A stretch of DNA of 64,000 nucleotides from Zavarzinia compransoris (GTDB taxonomy: Bacteria > Pseudomonadota > Alphaproteobacteria > Zavarziniales > Zavarziniaceae). The stretch is taken from positions 322 through 64,321 of the forward strand of contig NZ_QGLF01000002.1 in assembly GCF_003173055.1 (NCBI RefSeq), given 5' to 3'. The notes under the pieces were generated by a model. The model did no database searches. It saw only the letters and a program-made list of their open reading frames with translations, and was not told the DNA's origin. The position numbers and the translations under genes were made by a program. Positions 8,825-18,039 of this stretch are shown here, piece after piece (within the stretch, counting starts at the first letter, position 1; each line of letters opens with the position of its first letter).

Positions 8825-9653
8825 CGGGGATTTCTGCGGAGCACCTCGGGCCCGATTGCGCGTCACCGGAGTCTATAAAGCGAATACCATCCCCTTCGAT
8901 GACCGCGGCTGTGAGCAGGCCAGTTAAGTAGGCGCCGGTGTCGATCCCGATCCTGTTGTCTCTGATATCAGGGGTGGCGGATGGCGAATGTCCGTGAATG
9001 ATAAGGGCGCCATGTTCCGCCCGACTGCGCAGAAAAGTGTCACGGATCCACATCAGGTCTTCGGGTGACTGTGCATCAAGAGCCACGCCCGGTAGGACAC
9101 CGGCGTGGGCAAAGAAGAAGGGGCCATGGTGGTGGCAAAAGGAAGTTGCTTGGAGAAACGCCAAATGTTCCGGAGGCATATGGCTAAGCAGAGCTTCTGA
9201 TACCTTGCGCCAGTCGGAGGGCCTCACGGGCAGCCCCTGCAAAGCTTTATAAGATCTCAATGTTTCAAGGCCGCCAAAATTGGCCCATTCGGGACCAAGG
9301 CTTGGTTCGCTTAAGAAACGGAGCATCACATCTTCGTGGTTTCCCCTAAGGAATATGCAAGTTTCCGACTGAAGGCTGTCTTTCAACTTCGGCGATGACA
9401 GGAGGTCGAGGACCTTGCGGCTTTCGGGCCCCCGATCAACATAGTCGCCAAGGAATACAATACTGACTCGCCCGTTATAGCCGCGCCGATCGAGGGCGAT
9501 TTGCGGGAGCAGGCGGCCGAGGCAATCGAATCGCCCATGGATGTCGCCGATGGCATAAATGCGCTCTCCAGGTGGCAAGGTATAAGCGGGCCGCCCTCCG
9601 GCTGAACCGGCTTTTCCGCTGAAGGCGGCAATGCTCCTTTTCAGGAATCTCAT
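8781..9653 (-). CDS. Metallophosphoesterase (Ser/Thr-phosphatase type)
   Basis: A 290-residue calcineurin-like phosphatase. All metal-binding motifs are visible: GDIHGRFD, GDYVDRG, RGNHED, the His in FFFAHAG, and IHGHSPS. Such proteins dephosphorylate proteins or small phosphates, and in polysaccharide loci they may control the BY-kinase. The ATG at 9653 overlaps the stop of the ligase-like gene (ATGA), so the two form a coupled pair. The longer open frame upstream lies inside that gene and was not used. The 3' end overlaps galE convergently. Confidence 0.85.
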   Translation of the reverse strand: MRFLKRSIAAFSGKAGSAGGRPAYTLPPGERIYAIGDIHGRFDCLGRLLPQIALDRRGYNGRVSIVFLGDYVDRGPESRKVLDLLSSPKLKDSLQSETCIFLRGNHEDVMLRFLSEPSLGPEWANFGGLETLRSYKALQGLPVRPSDWRKVSEALLSHMPPEHLAFLQATSFCHHHGPFFFAHAGVLPGVALDAQSPEDLMWIRDTFLRSRAEHGALIIHGHSPSATPDIRDNRIGIDTGAYLTGLLTAAVIEGDGIRFIDSGDAQSGPRCSAEIPVNRSDSSATTSLSG

Positions 9654-11065
9654 GCTTTGAGCCGCCGTGACGTAGCTTGGGCCAGAGCGAAACCGACAAT
9701 AGTGGCAAGGCAAATGGCGATGGCTGGGATTTGGAATGAAAAATCGACCAGCGAGTGGATGCTCGCCAGCAGAATAGCGGCAAGCCCGAGAGCGGGCCAA
9801 ACACTATTGGCCCAACTTCTTTTGCGCATTCCCGGCCAAAGCTGACAGCAAATCGCGAGCATCGCAGCAAATATCGATAAGGCTCCCGGAAGCCCAAGGC
9901 CAAAGAGAAACTCAAGATAAAGATTGTGAGCCTTGTCGAACAACTTATCGCTGATTCCCAATCGATCATCCCGGACCAGTCGGAAGCTTTCCTCGAACGC
10001 GCCAAAGCCCGTCCCCACCAACGGTCTGTTGGCTATACCTTCGGCTAGAATTTCGATGACGGCTTCGCGTTCGTAATCTTGTAGCCCTTGCTTTTGCAAT
10101 CTATCCGATAGAGGGGCGATCGAAATCGAAGCTATCAACATGACCAAGCCAGTAACCGGGAGCAATATCGAAGCACGGGGCCGCATTCTCGTGCCACGCC
10201 TAACCAAAGCCAATGCGAAGAATGCAAGGCCCAGTAAGGAAGCCAGGAGCCCCCCCCTCGACAACGTCAACGCCGTAGCCGACAGCAGGATTATCGCCGT
10301 GGCTACTAGAATCCAAAAACGCCAGTCCGCCAGATCTATTCTGGCGCGGCGACCTGCCCCCAATTGATTAAGGGCAAGATGTGCAGCTAGCGCACAGGCA
10401 ACGATTGCCCAAAGGCCACAATATGAGGCGAAATTGTTTCTATTCGTGAAAGTTCCGGTAACGACCCCCGGATACGCTGTGGCATATCCAAAAAGAGTAC
10501 GATTGCCGTCAAGCCAGTTCCCAATGCCAAAGAGGCCATTGCAAACCGCCGCAGCCAAGCCGGCGTAGAGTACGATTTTCATGTCGGCTTGGCGGGATCC
10601 GACAAGTACGGCCACCAAGCCGAAGATCCCGTAAGCCAGCATATCTAGTGCGCCCTCTATCGTCAGCGAGGGATTCACACTGATACTCCCTGCAACGGGT
10701 ATCGAAATTGCTTCAGCAGTTTCACGCCATAGTGGATGGCTGATGCCGCCCCCCCACTGCCCCGCTTGCAGCAACATCCAGGCGACAGATCCACCGTAAA
10801 AAAGCCCGGGCAGTGCGATTTTGCGCAACAAGGTGGAGCTGAACAACCCTCCTGCGGCAAGCAGGCTGGCATAGCCGGCAGCGCACCCGGCAATCGACCA
10901 GATCACATAACGAGGTACCTCCGCGTTGGAGGCGAAGGGGAGGGGGCTGAGCGCTACCACAAGCGAAAGCACGACAACCAGCGGCAGAGTCGGCCAGCGC
11001 GAAGGTTTGGAAGGGGCGGACTGAAGCGGCAATTGTTGCACAGCAGCGATCATGTTTCGTCTCAT
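9650..11065 (-). CDS. O-antigen ligase / Wzy-like membrane protein
   Basis: A protein of about 470 residues with roughly ten hydrophobic segments. A long periplasmic-type loop follows the middle helices and contains the polymerase/ligase signature-like stretch RPLVGTGFGAFEESF and then DKAHNLYLEFLFGLGL, with the conserved His of the WaaL/Wzy superfamily. It would join or polymerise polysaccharide units at the periplasmic face. The start is uncertain: ATG at 11065 or 11053, or GTG at 11086. It is coupled to the downstream phosphatase. A second Wzy-like gene is at 25781-27265, so this one may have a ligase-type role. Confidence 0.8.
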   Translation of the reverse strand: MRRNMIAAVQQLPLQSAPSKPSRWPTLPLVVVLSLVVALSPLPFASNAEVPRYVIWSIAGCAAGYASLLAAGGLFSSTLLRKIALPGLFYGGSVAWMLLQAGQWGGGISHPLWRETAEAISIPVAGSISVNPSLTIEGALDMLAYGIFGLVAVLVGSRQADMKIVLYAGLAAAVCNGLFGIGNWLDGNRTLFGYATAYPGVVTGTFTNRNNFASYCGLWAIVACALAAHLALNQLGAGRRARIDLADWRFWILVATAIILLSATALTLSRGGLLASLLGLAFFALALVRRGTRMRPRASILLPVTGLVMLIASISIAPLSDRLQKQGLQDYEREAVIEILAEGIANRPLVGTGFGAFEESFRLVRDDRLGISDKLFDKAHNLYLEFLFGLGLPGALSIFAAMLAICCQLWPGMRKRSWANSVWPALGLAAILLASIHSLVDFSFQIPAIAICLATIVGFALAQATSRRLKA

Positions 11066-11424
11066 ACCGTTCCGGTAGATTGCCACAGATAGCCAACGGT
11101 ATCATACACGGCAAATTGCCCCGGCCATTCAATCATCGCCGTGTTTTGGCGCCGAAATGGTGGATGAGCTGTTGCAGCAAATCCATAGGCGTCGCAAAAA
11201 ACCTCGGCCCATATTAAATTGGGCTCGCCCGACGCATTAGGCGTAACCGCTATATGATATGCATAGGGAAGATGAGGCTGCGTGCTCGGTTTCAATATCC
11301 TGTTGCATTCGCTGCGGCAGAGTCTCAGGACGCCCCCTGTCAGTAGGCAGTTCTGGGGGCAACATGTGTGTGAAGGAGGGGGCCGGCTTCCGGTCCGATG
11401 ACGAGGCCGAAGGGGGCGAGCAAA
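11066..11424. promoter_or_regulatory. Divergent control region between ligase-like and export genes
   Basis: About 360 bp separate the starts of the minus-strand ligase-like gene and the plus-strand export lipoprotein gene. No gene was seen. Promoters for both operons should be here. TATATGATATGCATAGGG near 11251 is AT-rich and -10-like, but this is not proof. Confidence 0.35.
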
Positions 11425-12027
11425 GTGCTTTGCGAAAGATTTTTCAACCAAGCCCGCCACCTGTTAAGGGCCCTGACGGCAGTGTCTATATTGGCTGTCA
11501 GCGCGTGCGATACGCCATCAGGGCTGCCGCTGAGGGAAAGTTTCCAGCCGGAGGCCGGGAGGGTAGATGTCACTAACTCCTACGAAGTGGGATCTGGTGA
11601 CAAGTTGCGCATGACTGTCTTCAACGAGACACCGCTCTCGGGCGAATTTGTCATTGCAAGTGACGGCTCTCTTGCCTTGCCGCTTATTGGCAGTGTAGAT
11701 GCGGCTGGCTTGACCCCGCGAGAACTCGAGAAGAGAATCGCTGAACACTTCCGCGATGGCTATCTGCGTGATCCGCGCATAAGTATTGAAGTGCTGAACT
11801 ATCGGCCTTTCTACATATATGGAGAGGTCCAAAAAGGTGGTGAGTATCCCTATGCGGTCAGTATGAGCGTGTTGACGGCTGTCGCTTTGGCCGGTGGTTA
11901 TACCTACCGTGCGGATACCCGTCGTGTAGTTATCACGCGCAATGGCGAAAAGGTGGGGGTGCCAACATCAGAGAATTTGCAGATTTTGCCGGGAGATATT
12001 GTCGAGATTCCAGAGCGCTTTTTCTGA
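11425..12027 (+). CDS. Polysaccharide export outer-membrane lipoprotein (Wza/GumB type)
   Basis: A protein of about 200 residues with a lipoprotein signal ending in the lipobox ILAVSAC. A polysaccharide-export domain follows (YEVGSGDKLRMTVFNE ... SDGSLALPLIGSVDAAGLTPRELEK) and then a SLBB-like segment (FYIYGEVQKGGEYPY). It would form the outer-membrane export channel working with the BY-kinase encoded at 14296-16590. A GTG at 11425 with GGGGG eight bases upstream is preferred; an ATG at 11398 is possible. It heads the plus-strand export operon. Confidence 0.9.
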   Translation: MLCERFFNQARHLLRALTAVSILAVSACDTPSGLPLRESFQPEAGRVDVTNSYEVGSGDKLRMTVFNETPLSGEFVIASDGSLALPLIGSVDAAGLTPRELEKRIAEHFRDGYLRDPRISIEVLNYRPFYIYGEVQKGGEYPYAVSMSVLTAVALAGGYTYRADTRRVVITRNGEKVGVPTSENLQILPGDIVEIPERFF

Positions 12028-12233
12028 GATACCTGTTTGGGAACTCTGCACAGCCGATCCGGCTGATATTCTCCCACCGCCTGGCGTCGGCGGTCGTGAG
12101 AGTTTCTCGCCGGTTCCCAATCCTCGGGTCCTCAAAAAGCGTTGGTCGGTGTCCCGATGATAAACCTGCGAAAAGCTGCTTTACGTGGTTATCTAGGGCG
12201 TTTCTCTGGAACTCATGATCGAAGGAGGCGAAC

Positions 12234-12908
12234 GTGTTTGTGAAGAAATTTCTGCTGGCAACGACCGCGGCCAGCAGCTTGCTGTTTGCGCAAGCGCACA
12301 TGGTCTATGCTGCGGAGGACGCAGTGATTGTTGAGGCGCAGACTGATGGTTCCGCCATCGTTGCCTTACCCGACGGCACCAAGGCGACCCTTCAGGAAGC
12401 GATCGTCAACTTGATTGACAATGCAGTTGCGACCGGTAATCCACTGATTATACAGGCGGCCATCAGTCAGTCTGTGTCTTCTATTGTCACCAATAACGGG
12501 GGTGCTTCCGCTATACCGTCGGCGGCGGCAGTCGTTCAGATCAGAACCTTGACCGCAGCCGTTATTGCATACGCGCGAGCGAGACTTGGTTCCATTACCG
12601 GCCTTAGCGACAACGAAAGCGCAGGATTGTCCGGTGTCATACTGGAAAGTGCGATCTCCGCGCTTCGGACCTCGATGACCGCGGCGCCCGATGTTGCCGC
12701 AGCGATTGTCGAGTGGACCGTCGCCTTCGCCAAGCTTCCAGCAGCCCTGGCTGCGGCTCCGGCAGGTGGCCCATTGCAAACGTCTCGCCTTGATCCGAAT
12801 GCAATTACATTGGATGGCGTGGCCGAGCAGGCCGCAGCCGTCAATGCGGCGATAAGGAATGCGATCATAGAGAGGCCGGTCGTCAGCCCGAACCGTCAAC
12901 CCGGATAG
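12234..12908 (+). CDS. Secreted hypothetical protein in the export operon
   Basis: A 224-residue protein with a GTG start at 12234 and a strong AAGGAGG site. A signal peptide is clear (KKFLLATTAASSLLFAQA, probable cleavage after VYA). The mature part is Ala-rich and predicted helical, with no Cys and no recognised family. Its place between the export lipoprotein and the beta-barrel protein suggests a periplasmic part of the secretion apparatus, by context only. The 206-bp gap before it holds no gene. Confidence 0.6.
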   Translation: MFVKKFLLATTAASSLLFAQAHMVYAAEDAVIVEAQTDGSAIVALPDGTKATLQEAIVNLIDNAVATGNPLIIQAAISQSVSSIVTNNGGASAIPSAAAVVQIRTLTAAVIAYARARLGSITGLSDNESAGLSGVILESAISALRTSMTAAPDVAAAIVEWTVAFAKLPAALAAAPAGGPLQTSRLDPNAITLDGVAEQAAAVNAAIRNAIIERPVVSPNRQPG

Positions 12909-12990
12909 ATCAGCCTTCCAGGGGCATTGCCGGGTATTTGTTTGTCAAAGATGTTCCCGGTCGTGGGGCTTTTTAAAAAGGGGATTCCTG

Positions 12991-14223
12991 ATGGATGCGA
13001 CCAAGAGCCAGAAGACAGACAGAGCCGGGCTCGTCGTCGATGTCAAGATTTTGGCGCTGGTGGGGATGGCAGCCATCCCCGGCGTGGCTCAGGCACAAGA
13101 GGGCGGCTTGGGACCAACTGGTGTACATGTGGGGGCTTTCCTCTTCGAACCCTCCGTCACGTTGTCTGAAGTCTATGATGACAATATTTTCGCGACCGAT
13201 GGCGGCCAAGAGGATGATTTCATCACATCCATAGAGCCTGCCCTTGAAATCTCAAGCCTATGGTCGCGACACGCGCTCAACTTCAAAACAGGTATTGCAA
13301 GTTCGTTTTACGCCCACAACAGCTCAGAAAATCATACGAATTTTTTTGCTACCCTGGAGGGCAAGCTGGACATAACCAGACTTTCCAATTTCAGCGCAAA
13401 AATTAACTATCAAAAGCTCATTGAAGCTCGCACCGACACCAATGCAAATCCAAATGCGGCGGAGGCAACTGAATATCAGCGGTACGATGCCGGCTTGCTG
13501 TTCACGCAACAGTTCAACCGCTTCACCCTTAAAATTGGCGGCGCTGCTACTTATTTTGATTATGACGATACCGAGACACGTTCGGGCACGCCCATTGACA
13601 ATGACGCTCGCGACCGGACCGACGTGGCTGGAACGTTGGATCTGGGGTATGAGTTCAGTCCAGGTTACAGCGCCTTCGTTCGACAAACCGTTGATTGGCG
13701 GAAGTATGAACGCAGCGTTGCCAGTGGTCGGGATTCAGCTGGTTACACAACAGACTTCGGTGTGCGACTGGAGGTAACGCGGATCATTGCCGCGGAGGTT
13801 TTCGGTGGCTACATGGTGCGCAACTACGATAGCTTCGAGGACCAGTCTGGTTTCAGCTTTGGCGCCAATCTGATTTATGATGTTGCTGAAGGCACTCGTA
13901 TCCAATTGAACGCTGGTCGCGATTTTCAGGAAACGACAGCAATTGGAGCGTCAGGCTATCTTGTGTCTACGCTGTTCGCGAAGGTCGAGCATGAGGTGCT
14001 GCGCGACCAAGTGATTAGGGCGCAGGTCTCCTATACGAATAATGACTATTCCGGTATCGATCGCAAGGAAGACATCTACGGAGGCGGGTTTGGCTATATG
14101 TGGTATTTTGGCCAACGCATCTCCTTGGGGGTCAACTACGATTACCAGACACGGGATTCTTCCGTGGTCGACAGCGACTATGCGCGCAACAAAATCAGCC
14201 TTGACGTGACGCTGCGATATTGA
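12991..14223 (+). CDS. Outer-membrane beta-barrel protein of the export operon
   Basis: A 410-residue protein resembling the putative beta-barrel porin 2 family often found in exopolysaccharide operons. After an Ala-rich signal (ALVGMAAIPGVAQA) comes the conserved start FEPSVTLSEVYDDNIFAT. Many alternating amphipathic strands follow and the protein ends in an aromatic residue (KISLDVTLRY), as outer-membrane barrels do. It probably assists polymer passage through, or anchoring at, the outer membrane. AGGGG lies just before the ATG. The next gene is the BY-kinase, 72 bp on. Confidence 0.85.
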   Translation: MDATKSQKTDRAGLVVDVKILALVGMAAIPGVAQAQEGGLGPTGVHVGAFLFEPSVTLSEVYDDNIFATDGGQEDDFITSIEPALEISSLWSRHALNFKTGIASSFYAHNSSENHTNFFATLEGKLDITRLSNFSAKINYQKLIEARTDTNANPNAAEATEYQRYDAGLLFTQQFNRFTLKIGGAATYFDYDDTETRSGTPIDNDARDRTDVAGTLDLGYEFSPGYSAFVRQTVDWRKYERSVASGRDSAGYTTDFGVRLEVTRIIAAEVFGGYMVRNYDSFEDQSGFSFGANLIYDVAEGTRIQLNAGRDFQETTAIGASGYLVSTLFAKVEHEVLRDQVIRAQVSYTNNDYSGIDRKEDIYGGGFGYMWYFGQRISLGVNYDYQTRDSSVVDSDYARNKISLDVTLRY

Positions 14224-14295
14224 AAATGGACAAGATTTTATTCTTGTCCGTCGTATCGTATATACATTAATCCTTATTAAGGATCCCATCTCATC

Positions 14296-16590
14296 ATGAG
14301 CCGTCGTGAGCGTGGTAACTTTATCGATGGTGAATCTGATGTTCATGATTATCAGATCAATGTGCCTATTGATTTTACCGCCATCGTGAATAATCTTCGT
14401 CGTCATTTCTGGGGTATGGTCGGTATCTTTCTCATTGTTGTGGCCTTAGTCGTCGCTTACACACTGACACGGCCTGTACTATACAGGGCAACGGCTCAGG
14501 TGTTAGTTGATCAGGCGCAGCGCATTGTCGACATTGAAAGCGTTATTCCTGATATGCCGCTGACAGGAGCCATGGATCTCAACAACGAGGTTCAAATCCT
14601 GACTTCCACAGTGTTTGCCGAGCGATTGGTCCATAAGCTCAAGCTGCTTGAAGATCCTGAGTTCAATGCGGCGATACGCCCACCGAAAGAAGATATCCTG
14701 GGTCTTGCCTGGGCCAAGACATGGATCAAAGCCACCATCCGCGATTTGGGTATCGCTGGTGAAGGGGAGCTTCAGGAGCTTCCGCCGACAGCGGCCGACC
14801 AGTTGAGGGATACCATCCGTGTCCTGCAAGGTGTGATTTCGGTTGAAGTTATCCGTCTCAGTAAGGTCATCGCGATTTCTGTGGAAGTTTCCGATCCGCA
14901 GAAAGCTGCCCGTCTCGCCAATGCTATTGCGGACGAATATGTTGTCGACCAGCTCGAAGCGCGATTTGAGGCGACGGCGAAGGCTAACAACTGGCTGAAT
15001 GAACGGCTAACGGAGCTTCGGGAAACTGTCCAAGCCGCCGAGCGGGCCGCCTCGGCCTTTGCGACGGAGCAGGGTATCTTCGAGACCGGTGGTAACGGTG
15101 AAGCCACCATTGACAAGCGGCTTTCCGAAATCAATACGCAGTTGTTGACCGCTCGGGCCGATCTCGCGCAGAGGGAGGCTCGGGTCCGGACCATGCGCGA
15201 CAAGTTGGCGCGCGGCCGGGGCAGCGAAGCCTTTGGTGAGGTGGCTGATTCCAGCGCCATTCAAGCCTTGCGCGACAAACGCGCGGAACTGGCCCGCAAG
15301 CGCAGCGAGCTGCTCAGTCGCTACGGCGAACGTCATCCGGATGTGCTGAAGGTGAATGACGAGATTGCTGCGACGGACTCACAAATCAACGCGGAAATCC
15401 GTCGGCAGGCGGCCATTCTCGAGAATGAGTTGCAGGTGGCTAGTGCCCGGGTCCAGGTGCTAGAGGCAGAACTGAAGGCTATTGAAGACGAAGCATCTCG
15501 CACGAATTTGGCTCGGGTCAAGCTGCGCGAACTGCGCATGACAGCGGAGAGCTCACGAAAGCTTTATGAGACATTTTTGAATCGTTTCAATGAGACCGGC
15601 CAGCAGAGTGACCTTGAGGCGCCGAAAGCGCGGGTGATCAGTCGCGCGATTAGCGTCAATATTCCTTCGTCGCCCAAGACTGCGCTGAATGTCGCAATCG
15701 GTATCGTCCTTGGTACTCTCGTCGCCGTCGGCATTGCGGTATTGCGCGATCTCCTCGATCGGGGCATCCGCACGCGCCAGCAATTCGAGGAGCAATTTGG
15801 TATCGGCGTTCTCTCGGCTATTCCTGCCAATGGCCCCGTTCCCCACCGGGCACGGCGTCGGCGGTTCGGCCGTCGAGATCCGACACTCTCTGTTATCGAC
15901 AAGCCGATGTCCGCCTTCGCCGAAGCCATTCGAACCCTGCGTTCGGCTGTCGCCATCGCGAATGTCGACAAACCCATTAAGACGCTGTTGGTAACTTCTT
16001 CCCTGCCCAATGAAGGCAAGACCACAACCGCTATTGCCATCGCACGCTCGGCTGCGCAGGGCGGGGCCAGGGTATTGTTTATTGATGCGGATATGCGGCG
16101 CCCATGTGGCGGCGCAATTCTTCTCGGCAGGGAAGAACAAGTCGCGGTTGGTTTTGTCGACTATCTTGCCGGCAATACCGAGCTTGAGGCTACCCTGCAC
16201 AAAGATACCAAATCAGAGGTCGATGTCATCGTCCCCGGGTATCGGGCGACCAATCCAAGCGATCTCATAGCCTCGGCAGCGTTCAAACGCTTCCTAAATG
16301 AATGGGCCGCAACGACGTATGACCTTGTGGTCATCGATTCGTCGCCGCTCCTGCCGGTGGTTGATCCCCGTGCTTTGTCGACTATTTGCGACGCCACGAT
16401 TTTCGTCACTCGTTGGAATAAGACACCACGGGATGCCATCCGCGCTGGGCTCAATTACCTTGGTGAGTATCACGCCAATCTCAGTGGTGCGATTCTGACT
16501 ATGGTCGATCTGAAACAGATGGCTCGCTACGGCTATGGCGACACTTATTATTACTATAGACAGTACTCGAATTATTATACTGAGAAATAG
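14296..16590 (+). CDS. Polysaccharide co-polymerase and BY-kinase (Wzc/GumC type)
   Basis: A 764-residue inner-membrane protein controlling chain length and export. A first membrane helix at about residues 40-60 is followed by a Wzz domain with a long coiled coil (about 210-440) and a second helix at about 465-485. The cytoplasmic kinase domain has Walker A in SLPNEGKTTTA (near 570-578), Walker A' in VLFIDADMRRP (near 595) and Walker B in LVVIDSSPLLP (near 675). The C-terminus is a tyrosine cluster (YGYGDTYYYYRQYSNYY), the usual autophosphorylation site. It would be the partner of the Wza-like lipoprotein, and the phosphatase at 8781-9653 could reverse its phosphorylation. Confidence 0.94.
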   Translation: MSRRERGNFIDGESDVHDYQINVPIDFTAIVNNLRRHFWGMVGIFLIVVALVVAYTLTRPVLYRATAQVLVDQAQRIVDIESVIPDMPLTGAMDLNNEVQILTSTVFAERLVHKLKLLEDPEFNAAIRPPKEDILGLAWAKTWIKATIRDLGIAGEGELQELPPTAADQLRDTIRVLQGVISVEVIRLSKVIAISVEVSDPQKAARLANAIADEYVVDQLEARFEATAKANNWLNERLTELRETVQAAERAASAFATEQGIFETGGNGEATIDKRLSEINTQLLTARADLAQREARVRTMRDKLARGRGSEAFGEVADSSAIQALRDKRAELARKRSELLSRYGERHPDVLKVNDEIAATDSQINAEIRRQAAILENELQVASARVQVLEAELKAIEDEASRTNLARVKLRELRMTAESSRKLYETFLNRFNETGQQSDLEAPKARVISRAISVNIPSSPKTALNVAIGIVLGTLVAVGIAVLRDLLDRGIRTRQQFEEQFGIGVLSAIPANGPVPHRARRRRFGRRDPTLSVIDKPMSAFAEAIRTLRSAVAIANVDKPIKTLLVTSSLPNEGKTTTAIAIARSAAQGGARVLFIDADMRRPCGGAILLGREEQVAVGFVDYLAGNTELEATLHKDTKSEVDVIVPGYRATNPSDLIASAAFKRFLNEWAATTYDLVVIDSSPLLPVVDPRALSTICDATIFVTRWNKTPRDAIRAGLNYLGEYHANLSGAILTMVDLKQMARYGYGDTYYYYRQYSNYYTEK

Positions 16591-16594
16591 AAAA

Positions 16595-17341
16595 ATGACG
16601 ATAGGCATCTTGATCGGACGCATCTTTCCTGCCGCCGTCATGGCGGTAGCGGCTGCCATATTGACAACGGCTGGCTTCGACCATCTTCGGCAGTTCGAGA
16701 CTGGTCGAGAAATTCAGCGCCTGCGTAAGGTGATCGAGGATGCCGCCGCTGCCAATGACGAGGGGGCCGGGCAGCGGATCCTGACCGCGACCGAAGCCAT
16801 CCTGACCTATCCCCATGCGGGTAATTTCGACTCCCGGACACAGGAAAAAGCGGCAATTGCCCTTACTACCGCCTTTCAATTTTGCGTGATCCAACAGCGC
16901 TGTTCCTCTGAAAAGCGCGAAGCCATGGCCGAGGGGGCCCAGGGATTCATCAAGACTCGATTGGCGGGCGCTCCAGCGGACACGTATTCGTGGATGCGTA
17001 TTGCCTGGGTGCACTTGCTATCCGGGCGTCCCTGGTACGATCTGCGTCCCTATATGCGAATGGTCATCCGAACGGGTGTCTATGAACCCGCCCTCATCCG
17101 GGCGAGCCTCGCGATCATGATGCCGTTCTGGAATGACCTTGACGACGAGGAGCGCCTCTCTGTCCGTGGTATTGCCAGGCGGACCTACGGACTTCCCGGT
17201 GAACGCCGCCATCTGGCTGCCCAAGCCGTCGCAAAACTTGCCACTCCGGGTTGGAGTGTGATCATGGCCGACATGTTGGTCGATTCTAGGGCAGCCGAGG
17301 ATATAAATCGGGAAATGCGGATACTGCTGCGCAGGAACTGA
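16595..17341 (+). CDS. Hypothetical membrane-anchored protein after the BY-kinase
   Basis: A 248-residue protein starting at ATG 16595, four bases after the kinase stop, so probably co-translated. One N-terminal hydrophobic segment (FPAAVMAVAAAILTTAGF) would anchor it or act as a signal. The rest is helical and rich in Ala and Arg, with TPR-like spacing. No family was recognised. Its position suggests a role in polymer assembly. IS debris begins directly after its stop. Confidence 0.65.
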   Translation: MTIGILIGRIFPAAVMAVAAAILTTAGFDHLRQFETGREIQRLRKVIEDAAAANDEGAGQRILTATEAILTYPHAGNFDSRTQEKAAIALTTAFQFCVIQQRCSSEKREAMAEGAQGFIKTRLAGAPADTYSWMRIAWVHLLSGRPWYDLRPYMRMVIRTGVYEPALIRASLAIMMPFWNDLDDEERLSVRGIARRTYGLPGERRHLAAQAVAKLATPGWSVIMADMLVDSRAAEDINREMRILLRRN

Positions 17342-18039
17342 TGCCCCCCCCCGGAAACCCGACTGTTCGACGCTACGGAAGTCTATGCCTGCGGATTCCG
17401 ACGAAGCCGGCCAGGTATTCCAATCAATCACCGGCCCCCCATTCCGATTGTGCCCCTCCGGGGTGGGCCGCCTTTCGGCGGCGGTGTTGATCGCGGATGA
17501 TAGTATGAGGGTAAGCGTCCGGACACCTCGAAGAACCGGCTGTATCCCTCCGGTGAGGGCCGTGGTCTGTGCTTTCGGTCGTCAGGTCGCTTTGGGCTTA
17601 CGGCGGGTCCATTTGCGGGCGATTTGATGAAGCTCTGTAAGCATCCGGTGAGGACCGCGGAACCGGGGTTTCGTTAGCTGGCGGGCAGCGCCTGGGGTGC
17701 TTCATCGGCCTCGCTGAGGTCGCGATGGACGCTGTCGCGGATAACGCGGGTCGTAACATCGTTGAGATACTCCATGAGGGCGGTGTTGAGTTCCTGGAAC
17801 TCCGGCCACAGAACTTGGTCTAGGAAGAGTTTGGGGACGCGCAGCATAACGGTCGTAAGGCGCTGCCTTGGGAGCCGATATGGCTTCAGCCCATAGCAGC
17901 CACGTCTCTCCACACTCACTCCCCCGATGGTAGTAGATGGATCTATGCTAGCTCTCGACACGCTATATGTTATAAATGTGTTGTCGTGTGTCGGGCGTTG
18001 GCGGGGTGCCGACAGGTTCGCCGACGGATGTGGTGCCGT
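17342..18039. other. IS debris between export operon and flippase
   Basis: No intact gene is supported. The stretch 17390-17449 repeats, almost base for base, the one at 40042-40101. The stretch 17511-17650 reads, on the minus strand, as the end of an IS66 passenger protein (LHQIARKWTRRKPK, compare LHQLARKWTRRKTK at 48.5 kb) followed by the IS66 end GTAAGCGTCCGG at 17511. A 95-codon open frame on the minus strand (17674-17961) has MLRVPKLFLDQVLWPEF but no family; it may be another fragment. Confidence 0.6.

Noticed and set aside
17511-17540. GGACACCTCGAAGAACC as another IS5 end
   Set aside because: The bases following do not match the interior of IS5, and the stretch continues the end of an IS66 passenger, so the resemblance is chance.
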